From positions 1 to 50,573 of the forward strand of contig JASGLU010000004.1 of the NCBI GenBank assembly GCA_030156825.1: a DNA stretch of 50,573 nucleotides, written 5' to 3'. How positions within the stretch are numbered: the first letter of the stretch is position 1; every line of letters begins with the position of its first letter. The DNA is from Candidatus Atribacteria bacterium. GTDB lineage: Bacteria; Atribacterota; Atribacteria; Atribacterales; JASGLU01. Under the pieces are notes generated by a model. The model saw only the letters and a list, made by a program, of their open reading frames with translations, ran no database searches and had not been told where the DNA came from. The position numbers were made by a program, and so were the translations under genes. Of this stretch, positions 24,368-33,225 are shown in pieces.

Positions 24368-24587
24368 TAAATTTTTTGGGAAGAGCAAAATTTATTTTGA
24401 AAGTATGCAGTAGAAGATAATTTTTACTCAAAACTTGACAACCAACCTACCCACAAAAGGAGGAAAAATGTCAACCGAAATAAAGCAGCCCTCAAAAAAT
24501 TAATTGGTTTACCTCTTGAAGAAAAGAGTAAAATAAGAGACAATCTTTTCTGGTAGAAAAATATAAAACTAAAAAGGAGGCAACGAA
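24368..24587 (+). other. Aldolase upstream region with a possible broken small ORF
   Basis: AAAAGGAGG is followed by ATG at 24468 giving only 11 codons (MSTEIKQPSKN). In the next frame, 24470-24556 is open and reads VNRNKAALKKLIGLPLEEKSKIRDNLFW then TAG, which looks more protein-like. One extra base near the start codon would join them into a peptide of about 29 residues. TTGACA at 24435-24440 could be a -35 box, but I see no convincing -10. The function is unknown. Confidence 0.3.
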
Positions 24588-25562
24588 ATGGCAGTTCAAT
24601 TTAGCGAACTCGGGTTAGTAAACACTCGAGAAATGTTTCGTCAAGCTATGGCTGGTAAATACGCCGTTCCCGCCTACAACTTCAATAATATGGAGCAACT
24701 CCAAGCCATAATTATGGCTTGTGTGGAGTGTAATTCGCCTGTAATTTTACAAATTTCCAAAGGAGCCCGTAAGTATGCCAACCAGACCCTTCTGCGCTAC
24801 ATGGTCCCGGGAGCAGTGGAAATGGCCAGAGAAGCAGGAAGTAAGATTCCTATTGCCCTAAACCTGGACCACGGGGACTCTTTTGAGCTGGCTAAATCTT
24901 GTGTCGACTATGGTTTTTCCAACGTTATGATTGATGGCTCACACCTTCCTTATGAAGAAAACGTAGCTTTAACCAAAAAAGTGGTGGAATACGCTCATCA
25001 ATATGATGTAACGGTGGAAGGAGAACTTGGTGTCTTAGCTGGAATCGAAGAACACGTTTCTTCCGAAGTTTCTCATTACACCAAGCCAGAAGAGGTAGAA
25101 GATTTCGTTAGTAAAACTGGAGTAGACAGCTTAGCCATATCTATCGGCACCTCCCACGGGGCTTACAAATTCAAATTAAAACCAGGTGAACCCTTACCCA
25201 CTCTCCGGTTTGATATTTTAGAAGAAGTTGAACGTCGGCTGCCTGGTTTTCCCATCGTTCTTCATGGAGCTTCGTCGGTCTTGAAGAAATACGTAGATAT
25301 TATCAACCAATATGGAGGGAAATTAGAAAATACCGCCGGTGTGCCTGAAGATCAAATTCAACGAGCTGCTAAATCGGCAGTATGCAAAGTTAATATCGAC
25401 TCCGACGGCCGATTGGTGATGACCGCTATGATACGCAAACACCTGGCCGAGCACCCTGAGGATTTCGACCCTCGAAAGTACTTGGGCCCAGCCAGAGAAG
25501 AATTAAAGAAAATGTACATCGCTAAATGTGAACTTTTAGGTAGTGCCGGAAAAGCCGGTTAA
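24588..25562 (+). CDS. fba: Class II fructose-1,6-bisphosphate aldolase family protein
   Basis: This 324-residue Zn-dependent aldolase interconverts fructose-1,6-bisphosphate with dihydroxyacetone phosphate and glyceraldehyde-3-phosphate in glycolysis. Family motifs are YAVPAYNFNNMEQLQAIIMAC at the start, the zinc-site LNLDHGDSF (about 91-99), VEGELGVLAGIEE (about 144-156), the second His in ISIGTSHGAYKF (about 185-196), LHGASSV (about 225-231) and KVNIDSD. A tagatose-bisphosphate aldolase role cannot be excluded. AAAGGAGG lies eight bases before the ATG. It stands alone and is closed by a strong terminator. Confidence 0.93.
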   Translation: MAVQFSELGLVNTREMFRQAMAGKYAVPAYNFNNMEQLQAIIMACVECNSPVILQISKGARKYANQTLLRYMVPGAVEMAREAGSKIPIALNLDHGDSFELAKSCVDYGFSNVMIDGSHLPYEENVALTKKVVEYAHQYDVTVEGELGVLAGIEEHVSSEVSHYTKPEEVEDFVSKTGVDSLAISIGTSHGAYKFKLKPGEPLPTLRFDILEEVERRLPGFPIVLHGASSVLKKYVDIINQYGGKLENTAGVPEDQIQRAAKSAVCKVNIDSDGRLVMTAMIRKHLAEHPEDFDPRKYLGPAREELKKMYIAKCELLGSAGKAG

Positions 25563-25575
25563 AACTACTCCTAAA

Positions 25576-25608
25576 AATAAGTGCCCTGCTTTAAGCAGGG
25601 CACTTATT
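25576..25608 (+). terminator. Terminator of the aldolase gene
   Basis: AATAAGTGCCCTGCT-TTA-AGCAGGGCACTTATT is a perfect 15-bp stem beginning 13 bases after the stop codon. The A/T-rich ends serve as the T-run in both directions, so it may also stop readthrough from the opposite strand. Confidence 0.85.
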
Positions 25609-25723
25609 ACAGTTCAAATTGTACTTCTATTTTCTCATTACCTCAGCAAATTTTCTTTAACCCAAGTTGGAAAATGTGTCTTTTCTCTAATTTTGTTCGT
25701 TGAAATTCAAAAAACAACTAAAA

Positions 25724-26758
25724 TCAAAAAACCGATAAGGCATCTGTTACCAAAAAATCAATAAGTTGAGAAAAACTTAGCCCCTGAGCTCGACATTCTT
25801 TTGGAATAAGACTGTTATCGGTCAAACCGGGAATAGTGTTGAGTTCCAGCACATAAATAGTATCGCTTTTTTCCTGCACCATAAAATCTACTCGAGACAT
25901 CCCTCGACAACCTAAAAGTTGGTGAATACGAAGAGCCATTTTTTGAATAGCTTGGGTTAAAGCTGGCACAAGTGGCGCTGGAGTAATTTCCTGGGTAGCT
26001 CCCGGTGTATACTTAGAAAAAAAATCAAAAAAGTCCCTCTTTTGAGGAACAATCAAAACTGGCGGCAACGCTTGTGGAGGTTCTTTCCCCCCTCCCAATA
26101 CGCCACAGGTAACTTCCTTTCCCCAAATTCTTTCTTCAATTATTAGCTTTTCTCCTATCGAGAAAGCCTGATCCACCACCTCTTCTAACGAAGACAATCC
26201 TTCCCCTAAAAATATACCAAAACTTGAACCGGAAGAAGCTGGTTTTAACACCCAGGACGGGAAAAGCGAAGCTTTTCTTAAAATTAGCTGGCGGTTTTTG
26301 TTCCACTCTTTTTGAGTAAAAGTCCATCCTCGGGGAATAATAATGTTCTCGGCCAACATTATTTTACGAAAAATATCTTTATCCATAGCTATACTGCTTG
26401 CTAAAACTCCTGAACAAGTGTAAGCTATCCCGGCCAACTCTAAAAGGCTCTGAATACGACCATCTTCTCCGTAGGGTCCATGAAGCACAATAAAAACTAA
26501 ATCAATTTCCCTTTGAAGCCTAACAATGGCTTCCCCTAAATCTACTCCTTCCCAGAAAAGCAAGTTGAGATTTTCTGGTTGTTCTAAAAATCTTCGAGAG
26601 AAATACCATCGCCCTTCCTGACCAATAACTACCGGCCGAAGTAAATATTTTCCATAATCAGCGTTTCTAATAACTGCTCGACCAGAGGCTACGCTTACTC
26701 CATGTTCTTCGCTAACCCCACCCATCAAAACCGCTAATCTAAGTTTGCTGGGGCTCAT
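25724..26758 (-). CDS. ddl: D-alanine--D-alanine ligase
   Basis: This ATP-grasp ligase (344 aa) makes the D-Ala-D-Ala dipeptide for peptidoglycan. It opens LRLAVLMGGVSEEHGVSVASG, then has FIVLHGPYGEDGRIQSLLEL (about 88-107), the ATP-binding SWVLKPASSGSSFGIF and the metal-binding end FMVQEKSDTIYVLELNTIPGLTDNSLIPKE. I choose the ATG at 26758 over the TTG at 26770 because the family N-terminus follows it closely. Either way it overlaps the end of msbA. It is the last gene of the envelope row. Confidence 0.92.
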   Translation of the reverse strand: MSPSKLRLAVLMGGVSEEHGVSVASGRAVIRNADYGKYLLRPVVIGQEGRWYFSRRFLEQPENLNLLFWEGVDLGEAIVRLQREIDLVFIVLHGPYGEDGRIQSLLELAGIAYTCSGVLASSIAMDKDIFRKIMLAENIIIPRGWTFTQKEWNKNRQLILRKASLFPSWVLKPASSGSSFGIFLGEGLSSLEEVVDQAFSIGEKLIIEERIWGKEVTCGVLGGGKEPPQALPPVLIVPQKRDFFDFFSKYTPGATQEITPAPLVPALTQAIQKMALRIHQLLGCRGMSRVDFMVQEKSDTIYVLELNTIPGLTDNSLIPKECRAQGLSFSQLIDFLVTDALSVF

Positions 26759-28508
26759 AGTTTTTCCCAAAAAACAATTCTCTATAAAAAGGGTTATGTT
26801 TTAGCAATTCCTGATGTGACCCTATCCCCTCTATTTTCCCATCCCGGAGAAGCACAATTTGGTCCAAATCCCTTACCATCTTCAGAGAATGGGCAATAAC
26901 AATTACAATTTTATCCCGCTCGATTTTAGAGATAGTGTCCAAAATATAGCTTTCAGACTTAGGATCAAGGTTAGAAGTAGCCTCGTCAAAAACTAAAATG
27001 GGAGGGTCCTTCAGTAAAGCCCGGGCAATAGCAATTCTTTGTTTTTGCCCTCCAGAAAGCCAACTACCATTTTCGCCCACGTCAGAATCATAGCCTTTCT
27101 CCAGTCCTTCTACAAACTCATGGGCATGGGCTTTTTTCGAGGCGTCCAAAAGCTCTTCATGAGAGGCTTTAAAATTACCGTAAAGAATATTATCCTGGAC
27201 TGTCCCTCCCATTAGAAGAGAATCCTGCCAAACAACCCCAATTGCATTTCTCAACGAGGAAAGCTTTAATCTTCTAATATCTATCCCATCGATTTCAATT
27301 TTGCCCTGAGTAGGGTCGTAAAAACGCATAAGAAGGTTAATCAAGGTACTCTTCCCGGCTCCACTCGGACCTACAATACCTACTTTCCTCCCTAAAGGAA
27401 TATCCAGAGTAAAATCTTTCAATACCATCTCTCCCTGGTAAGAAAAAGACACTCGATCAAATCTTATCCCCTGTTCAACCCCCTTCAGTTCCAGCGGTTC
27501 TTCCGGTTCTTGAATCTGCGGAGTGATATCCAAAAACTCAAAAATTCTTTCTGCCGAGGCCAAACTCTGCTGTAGAAGCTGATAACCAGAAGAAAAATGG
27601 GCAAGTGGGTTAGCCGCTGTGACCAAATAACCGATAAAAGCGATCAATCCTCCTGGAGTTAGGTTACCATAAATAACCTCCCGTCCTCCATACCAGACCA
27701 CCAAAGTTAATCCACAAGAAGAAATTAGTTCCACCAAAGGACTAAGTATAGCTTTGGCCTTTACTTGCTTCATAGCTAAATTAAAGTTAAGTTCGTTTTC
27801 TCGTTCAAATCGCTCAGTTTCATAGCGTCCGGTAACGTAAGACTGAATGATTTTCATTCCGGAAATGGTTCTTTCTACTAATGAGGTTAAGACCGCAGTT
27901 TTACTTTGAAGCAGGTGTGAAGCCCCTTTCACCTTTTTCCCTAAAACATCAATCCCCCACCCCACCAGAGGAAAAATCAACATAGAGAGTAGAGCTAACT
28001 TCCAGTGGAGAACAAAGAGAATTACAACAGAACCGGAAAAAATCAAAATATCCATAAGAATATTTAAAAAAGTATTGGAAAATAGATTCTGAAGAACTAA
28101 AACATCGTTGGTCATTCGAGAAATAACGTCTCCGGTAGGATGATTTTGGAAAAAAGAAGCCGAAAGGTTATGAAGATGGTGGTACAGCTCCGAACGCAAA
28201 CGAGCAATCACTCTGAAACCGGCCACCGAAATCCACAGGCTCTGGATATAAGAGGCTATCCCTTTTACCAGGAAAATAATTACTATAGAAGAAGCAATAA
28301 ACAGTAAAAGTCTCATATTTTTATCAATTAGAGCCTGGTCAATCATATCTTTTACTAACCAGGGCAAAGCCAAGTTGAAAATTGAACCCAAAGCGGCCAT
28401 AGCTACCGCCCCCACTACAAACCACCCATAGGGACGAAGGTAGCGTATTAACCTTGTTAAACTCTTTCCAGGTTTTAAAGGTGAATTTTCTTTAGTAGAC
28501 TTTCTCAT
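26739..28508 (-). CDS. msbA: ABC exporter, MsbA-like lipid A flippase candidate
   Basis: This 589-residue half-transporter has six transmembrane helices (about 30-320) and a nucleotide-binding domain with Walker A GPSGAGKSTLINLLMRF, Q-loop VVWQDSLL, signature LSGGQKQRIAIARALL and Walker B ILVFDEATSNLD. It is probably the lipid A-core flippase because it directly follows the lpx genes. Other exporters of this family look the same, so the substrate is inferred from context. The 131-bp gap to lpxB holds repeat copy C with a terminator-like hairpin, so it may have its own promoter. Confidence 0.85.
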   Translation of the reverse strand: MRKSTKENSPLKPGKSLTRLIRYLRPYGWFVVGAVAMAALGSIFNLALPWLVKDMIDQALIDKNMRLLLFIASSIVIIFLVKGIASYIQSLWISVAGFRVIARLRSELYHHLHNLSASFFQNHPTGDVISRMTNDVLVLQNLFSNTFLNILMDILIFSGSVVILFVLHWKLALLSMLIFPLVGWGIDVLGKKVKGASHLLQSKTAVLTSLVERTISGMKIIQSYVTGRYETERFERENELNFNLAMKQVKAKAILSPLVELISSCGLTLVVWYGGREVIYGNLTPGGLIAFIGYLVTAANPLAHFSSGYQLLQQSLASAERIFEFLDITPQIQEPEEPLELKGVEQGIRFDRVSFSYQGEMVLKDFTLDIPLGRKVGIVGPSGAGKSTLINLLMRFYDPTQGKIEIDGIDIRRLKLSSLRNAIGVVWQDSLLMGGTVQDNILYGNFKASHEELLDASKKAHAHEFVEGLEKGYDSDVGENGSWLSGGQKQRIAIARALLKDPPILVFDEATSNLDPKSESYILDTISKIERDKIVIVIAHSLKMVRDLDQIVLLRDGKIEGIGSHQELLKHNPFYRELFFGKNYEPQQT

Positions 28509-28554
28509 ATAGAAAAATGTACCACTTTTTTACCTTATATGAAAGTATCTTCCC

Positions 28555-28642
28555 ACACAAAAATTACCGATGGAGGAAAGCTCTCTCTCGGTAGTTTTTG
28601 TTTTTGTCTTTTTTCAGGGGGTTTAAGGGGGTTTACGCCCTA
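28555..28642 (+). repeat. Interspersed element, copy C (between lpxB and msbA), with a two-way terminator hairpin
   Basis: Plus strand: AAAATTACCGA...TCGGTAGTTTTTGTTTTTGTCTTTTTT, then CAGGGGGTTTAAGGGGGTTTACGCCC. The hairpin TTACCGA/TCGGTAG is followed by T-runs on both strands, so it can terminate in both directions. The G-run end touches lpxB: the last C and the next TA form its stop codon (TAG). The CACCAGATAACAATG end is missing, so this is a partial copy. Confidence 0.6.
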
Positions 28643-29767
28643 TCGTTCGCTTATATACTGACCTATAACCTGGGTTACTTTTTCAAAAGTGTTACCCTGG
28701 GATAATTTTTCTCGAATTTCTTTGCTCCATGCCCAAGCCTTATCTCTAATACAGGGATCATTTAGAAGTTTCTCCATGGTTTGGCTCACCTGGTAAGGAG
28801 AAAAGTCCCGCTGAATCAGTTCTGGACAAATTTCCCTTTCCAACACAATATTAGGTAATCCCACCAAGTCAGTCTTAACCAACCAACGAGCAAAAAAATA
28901 AGTCAGCAAAGAAAGATGATAGACAATAATTTGAGGAACACCCATTAAAGCCACTTCCAGAGTTACCGTACCCGAACAAGATACACAAAGAGAGGCTCGG
29001 CTTAAAGCAGAATAAAGTTCCGAATGGGGCAAAATCGATACCGGTAAATCACCAACCTCTCTCTCCAATAAACTTTCTATTTGTGGCGAGGCAGAAATTA
29101 AATTAAAATGCATTTTGCTTTCTCTTTTTTCCCAGGAAGAAATAACTTTTTTCAAAACAGAGATAAAAGCCATTACTTCTCCCTTCCGGCTACCAGGTAA
29201 AAGTACTACTTCTTTCCCCAGGTTATTTTGTTCCTGCAGAGAGGGGAAAAAATCAACCTCTGGAATTAGCGAAACTAACGGATGGCCAACCCAGTTCACT
29301 TTTTCTGGAGAAAAATATCTTTCCTCCCAGGAAAAAACCGTTAGAATACGATCCGCCCATTTGGAAAGCTTAATCGCTCGTTGGGGTTTCCAGGCCCACA
29401 CCTGAGGTGGAATAAAATAAATCACTGGTATCCCCTGATTATAGGAAAATTGTGCCAATTTCAGGTTAAAGCCAGGGTTATCAATCAATACTACTACCCG
29501 TGGTTTTTCTCGTAATATGAGATCGGTAGTTTTTTTCCACACTCTCCTCCACCGAGGAAAAGAAAGCAATGCCTCCCAAATTCCAAAAGTGGCTATGGAA
29601 TCGGTGTAATAAATAACCTTCCCGCTGGAGCGAGCAATATGTTCTCCCCCCAGAGCATAAACGGTTAAGGTTGGGTATTTTTTTCGAAGCCGACTAACAA
29701 TCTCCCCTCCATAGCGATCACCCGAGATTTCCCCGGTCGAGATCAAAATTGAACTTTTATCATTCAT
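28640..29767 (-). CDS. lpxB: Lipid-A-disaccharide synthase
   Basis: LpxB (375 aa) joins UDP-2,3-diacylglucosamine and lipid X to give the lipid A disaccharide. It is a GT-B glycosyltransferase with the family start ILISTGEISGDRYGGEIV, DNPGFNLKLAQ (about 107-117), IPPQVWAWKPQRAIKL (about 131-146) and the C-terminal SCSGTVTLEVALMGVPQIIVY. It overlaps lpxI by 4 bp. Its stop codon coincides with the edge of repeat copy C. Confidence 0.95.
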   Translation of the reverse strand: MNDKSSILISTGEISGDRYGGEIVSRLRKKYPTLTVYALGGEHIARSSGKVIYYTDSIATFGIWEALLSFPRWRRVWKKTTDLILREKPRVVVLIDNPGFNLKLAQFSYNQGIPVIYFIPPQVWAWKPQRAIKLSKWADRILTVFSWEERYFSPEKVNWVGHPLVSLIPEVDFFPSLQEQNNLGKEVVLLPGSRKGEVMAFISVLKKVISSWEKRESKMHFNLISASPQIESLLEREVGDLPVSILPHSELYSALSRASLCVSCSGTVTLEVALMGVPQIIVYHLSLLTYFFARWLVKTDLVGLPNIVLEREICPELIQRDFSPYQVSQTMEKLLNDPCIRDKAWAWSKEIREKLSQGNTFEKVTQVIGQYISER

Positions 29768-30585
29768 GGAATCAAATCCGACTGCTTAATACCCAAAATT
29801 GAAACTCCCAGCTGATCGGCCAATCTTTGGACTTTCTCTGGCTCTATCAAAAGAGTTTTTTCCGCTTCCAAAGCCAAAACACTTCCCCCTGCTTCCCGGA
29901 AAAGCTCCACTGTCTTTGGCCCTACCCCGGGAATGTCGATCAAATAATCCTGCCGACTGCGGGCCGCTTTAACCACTACTACTTTTCCCTGCGCTAATTT
30001 TATTCCCCTTTGAATGGTTTCATCTGTTCCCTCGGCTGCTTCTACCGCTATCACCGATTGTCCTTTCACCACCACCGTTTGACCAACTTCCTGGTCAGAC
30101 AAAAACCGGGCCAAGTGCCATCCATAAACAATATCTTGCCATTGATCAGCGGTAGGAGAACTGCGGGTAATAACTCTCGCTGGAGTTAAAAAATCGCCTA
30201 AAAAAGTGAGTGGAGAAACAATTTCCCATCCCTGCTGCTGTAACCAGTAAAAAATCTTCTCCAGTAGGGGCTTATCTTTCAAGTCCTGACTTCCACTTAA
30301 AAGGTCTAACTCTCTCGGCTTAGTCAACTGTTGATTAAAAAGATATTTTTTGGGGATTTTCCCGACCAGACAAACTTTACCAACCCCCCATTTGTGGGCA
30401 ATTTTCCCGATTTCAGATAACGAAAAACTGTCTAACTTTTCCGACCAAAAGTCAATCGGAAAAGGACGGAGGAAGGAAAACCCAATGCTAAATACCTGAT
30501 AGTCTCTTTCCAAAGCCCGTTCCCAAACCAAGTAAGGGAGAGAGCCCTCTCCCCCTATTAACAGAAGTTTTTCTTTATTAATCAT
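29764..30585 (-). CDS. lpxI: UDP-2,3-diacylglucosamine pyrophosphatase LpxI
   Basis: LpxI (DUF1009 family; 273 aa from the ATG at 30585) hydrolyses UDP-2,3-diacylglucosamine to lipid X, replacing LpxH in many non-gammaproteobacteria. Seen: LLLIGGEGSLPYLVWERA at the start, VVVKGQSVIAVEAAEGTDETIQRG (about 170-193), and the end IDIPGVGPKTVELFREAGGSVLALEAEKTLL. The ORF track begins 15 codons earlier inside lpxA. The ATG at 30585 overlaps the lpxA stop, as expected for coupled genes. Confidence 0.94.
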   Translation of the reverse strand: MINKEKLLLIGGEGSLPYLVWERALERDYQVFSIGFSFLRPFPIDFWSEKLDSFSLSEIGKIAHKWGVGKVCLVGKIPKKYLFNQQLTKPRELDLLSGSQDLKDKPLLEKIFYWLQQQGWEIVSPLTFLGDFLTPARVITRSSPTADQWQDIVYGWHLARFLSDQEVGQTVVVKGQSVIAVEAAEGTDETIQRGIKLAQGKVVVVKAARSRQDYLIDIPGVGPKTVELFREAGGSVLALEAEKTLLIEPEKVQRLADQLGVSILGIKQSDLIP

Positions 30586-31363
30586 CTTTTGTTCCCACCC
30601 ACCGGGTAATACCTCTTTCCGTTTGAGCAAAAAAATTCAGTATCTCTCGGCTAAAATCAGAGGAAAAATGACTTTCGAGTTGAGAAAGAGCTTGCTCCTG
30701 GTTTCTACTTGAGCGCAGAAAACGATAGATTTTCCGAATCTCAACTCTGGCCTCTCTCTCTATACCTCTTCTTTTCATCCCCACCAAATTAAGTCCGTAC
30801 AGCCTTGCTGGATGGCCATCAGCCATGAGATAAGGGGGAATATCTTGCACCACTTTAGATAAACCTCCCACCATTGCCAGTTTCCCAACTCTAACAAACT
30901 GGTGCACTCCCACCATACCACTCAGGACCGCCCAATTTTCTATTTTAACATATCCAGCCAGGTTAGCCCCGTTGGCCATAGTAACTTCTTTCCCTATTTG
31001 GCAATTATGAGCTACATGCGCATAGGCCATAATAAAACATCCTGGACCAACTAAAGTCTTCTGTCCTTCCCCGGTTGCCCGATGCACAGTGGTAAATTCC
31101 CTCAAAATAGTGTCATCTCCAATGATTACTTCAGTCTCTTCCCCTTGGTAAGATACATCCTGGGGAGGAGTTCCGATCACTACATGGTGTCCAATAAAAC
31201 AGTTAGAACCAATACTAACCTTCCCTTCAATAATCGAAAAAGCTCCTACTTCGGTTCCATCTCCAATTTGAACTTTCTCGCCAATACAAGCCCCGGGGCC
31301 AATTTTTACTCCTTTTCCCAATTGAGCACCTTTTTGCACAAAGGCCGCCGGACTAATTTCCAT
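30578..31363 (-). CDS. lpxA: UDP-GlcNAc acyltransferase
   Basis: LpxA (261 aa) adds the first acyl chain to UDP-GlcNAc. It is a left-handed beta-helix protein with hexapeptide repeats through about residue 180. The catalytic histidine is in MAYAHVAHNCQIG (His 119), and VGVHQFVRVGKLAMVGGLSKVVQDIPPY is typical. The start overlaps lpxC by 11 bp. No fabZ lies between lpxC and lpxA, where many bacteria have one. Confidence 0.96.
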   Translation of the reverse strand: MEISPAAFVQKGAQLGKGVKIGPGACIGEKVQIGDGTEVGAFSIIEGKVSIGSNCFIGHHVVIGTPPQDVSYQGEETEVIIGDDTILREFTTVHRATGEGQKTLVGPGCFIMAYAHVAHNCQIGKEVTMANGANLAGYVKIENWAVLSGMVGVHQFVRVGKLAMVGGLSKVVQDIPPYLMADGHPARLYGLNLVGMKRRGIEREARVEIRKIYRFLRSSRNQEQALSQLESHFSSDFSREILNFFAQTERGITRWVGTKDD

Positions 31364-32210
31364 CTTCTATTCCTCGCAAACGGTAAATTAAACGAGCCAT
31401 TTCCCGGTTGAGACTATGCCCTGAACGCCATCCAAAAAAAGCTCCTCTAACTCTAACCCCCACCAACATTAAATCACCAACCAAATCGGCCAGCTTATGG
31501 TAAGCAGCCTCTCCTGACATCTGCGAAAAAGCGCTTTCTCCCAAATTACCCAAAATCAAAGCCTGATCTCTTACCCCTTGCCCAATATTCTCCTGAAGAA
31601 TCTGGGGTATTTCCCAATCAAAAGCAAAAGTGCGAGCTTTCGCCATTTCCTCCAATCCATCTTTCTCCGATATGCCGATTATCTGAGCGAAATGAGAGCG
31701 ATCAATTACATCCAGAAAATACCAAGCTCGAAACTCGATTGCCGGAAAAGCAAAAAGGAAACTCTCCCTATTCTTAGCTACTAACCACTCAGGAAGCAAA
31801 ATCTCCTCCCGGGGAGCACTTTGAATGGTGAAACCATTTTCTATCAGAAGTTCAAGCCAAAAAGAAACTCGACCATTACCCCCAGGGATTTCTTCCCCTT
31901 CCACAATTACTTCCAGGTTATCCAGATCAGCCAACCAACAAGCGGCCAACAGATGCTCAACAGTGGAAACCCTAAATCCACAGCGAGACAGGGAAGTAGA
32001 ACGAGAACTGGGACAAGCATATTCAACTAAAGCAGGGATAAGCAACTGCTTTTTCCCTTGAACAACCCGAAAAAAAATCCCTTTATTCTCCTCGGCCGGA
32101 TTGAGATAGACGGTAGTTTGCAGACCACTATGAAGCCCCCGGCCTGAGACCCTAAAAGAATGAGCAATAGTTTTTTGATAAACGGTGGAACGGTTATCAT
32201 TTTCCACCAA
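31353..32210 (-). CDS. lpxC: UDP-3-O-acyl-GlcNAc deacetylase
   Basis: LpxC (285 aa) is the zinc enzyme that commits to lipid A synthesis. The catalytic Glu and first Zn His are in STVEHLLAA (about 82-90), the other Zn ligands in HKLADLVGD, substrate-site ARTFAF is present, and the general-acid His is in SGHSLN. The usual ExPxxDGSAxPF block reads EEIPGGNGRVSFW (about 106-118), with the Asp (E. coli D105) replaced by Asn. Start is TTG at 32210 with GGAG upstream, 14 bp inside lpxD; a GTG three bases later is also possible. There is no FabZ fusion. Confidence 0.93.
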   Translation of the reverse strand: MVENDNRSTVYQKTIAHSFRVSGRGLHSGLQTTVYLNPAEENKGIFFRVVQGKKQLLIPALVEYACPSSRSTSLSRCGFRVSTVEHLLAACWLADLDNLEVIVEGEEIPGGNGRVSFWLELLIENGFTIQSAPREEILLPEWLVAKNRESFLFAFPAIEFRAWYFLDVIDRSHFAQIIGISEKDGLEEMAKARTFAFDWEIPQILQENIGQGVRDQALILGNLGESAFSQMSGEAAYHKLADLVGDLMLVGVRVRGAFFGWRSGHSLNREMARLIYRLRGIEDGN

Positions 32211-33210
32211 TTTTCTTCTCCAAACTTCTAACTCTTTGCCAAAGTTGAGGTAGTTTTTTGACCAATGCTTGCTGCCGCAAATGCTGGTGATGCTCTTGAG
32301 CGGGAAAACCAGAAACCGTCTTCCCGGCAGGAATATCGTTCACTACCCCTCCCCGACTCAAAACGGTCACCCCAGGTTCCAACTTGCAATGGTCTACTAC
32401 TCCCGATTGACCAGCCAAAACGCTGTTATCTCCTATGGTAGAGCTTCCGGCTATTCCAGATTGGGCTACAATAACCACATTTTTTCCAATTTTAACATTA
32501 TGAGCAACCATAACCAGGTTATCGATTTTGGTTCCCGCTCCAATCCGAGTTTCTCCCATAGTTGCTCGGTCAACGGTGCTATTAGCCCCTATTTCCACCT
32601 CATCTTCAATCACTACCCGACCGATATGAGGAAGTTTTAGATAGCCATCTTTTGTTCGTTCATAGCCAAAGCCATCGCCCCCAATTACCACCCCCGCTTG
32701 CAAAATAACCCGGTTACCTATTTGACATTGTTCTCGGATTACTACTTGGGGAAAAATCAGGCAATCAGCCCCAATTTTTACCCCCTTACCTACGTATACC
32801 TGAGAGAAAAGGCAAGTGCCGGCCGCTATGGTTGCTCCTTCTTCTATTACCGAAAAAGGACCAACCACTACCCCTTCTGCTAAAGAGGCTTGAGGGTGGA
32901 CAAAAGCAGAAGGGTGGACTCCCGCCGGGGGAAAGACAAACGGGGAAAAATATTTGGCCAGTTTAATATAAGCCAATCGGGGGTTATCAACTATCAGTAA
33001 GTTCTTACCGACTAAGCTTTGAGCTTCGACTTCTTCCAACACTATTGAGCAAGCCCGGGTCTCTCGGGCTTGCTCAAGATAACGAGAATGAAAAAGAAAA
33101 ACCAAATCCTCCGGTTGTGCTTCCTCCAAGTTATTGATCCCTTTAATCTCAAACTCGGTTTCTCCTACTAAGTAACCATCAACTAAAGCAGCAATTTCTT
33201 TTAGCTTCAA
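32197..33210 (-). CDS. lpxD: UDP-3-O-acylglucosamine N-acyltransferase
   Basis: LpxD (337 aa) adds the second acyl chain. The N-terminal uridine-binding domain (about 1-95, MKLKEIAALVDGYLVG and LLIVDNPRLAYIKLAKYF) is followed by left-handed beta-helix repeats (about 98-290), the catalytic histidine region NLVMVAHNVKIGKNVVIVAQSGIAGS and a C-terminal helix (LPQLWQRVRSLEKKI). It lies 15 bp after ompH. Confidence 0.96.
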   Translation of the reverse strand: MKLKEIAALVDGYLVGETEFEIKGINNLEEAQPEDLVFLFHSRYLEQARETRACSIVLEEVEAQSLVGKNLLIVDNPRLAYIKLAKYFSPFVFPPAGVHPSAFVHPQASLAEGVVVGPFSVIEEGATIAAGTCLFSQVYVGKGVKIGADCLIFPQVVIREQCQIGNRVILQAGVVIGGDGFGYERTKDGYLKLPHIGRVVIEDEVEIGANSTVDRATMGETRIGAGTKIDNLVMVAHNVKIGKNVVIVAQSGIAGSSTIGDNSVLAGQSGVVDHCKLEPGVTVLSRGGVVNDIPAGKTVSGFPAQEHHQHLRQQALVKKLPQLWQRVRSLEKKIGGK

Positions 33211-33225
33211 AATATCACTTCTCTT

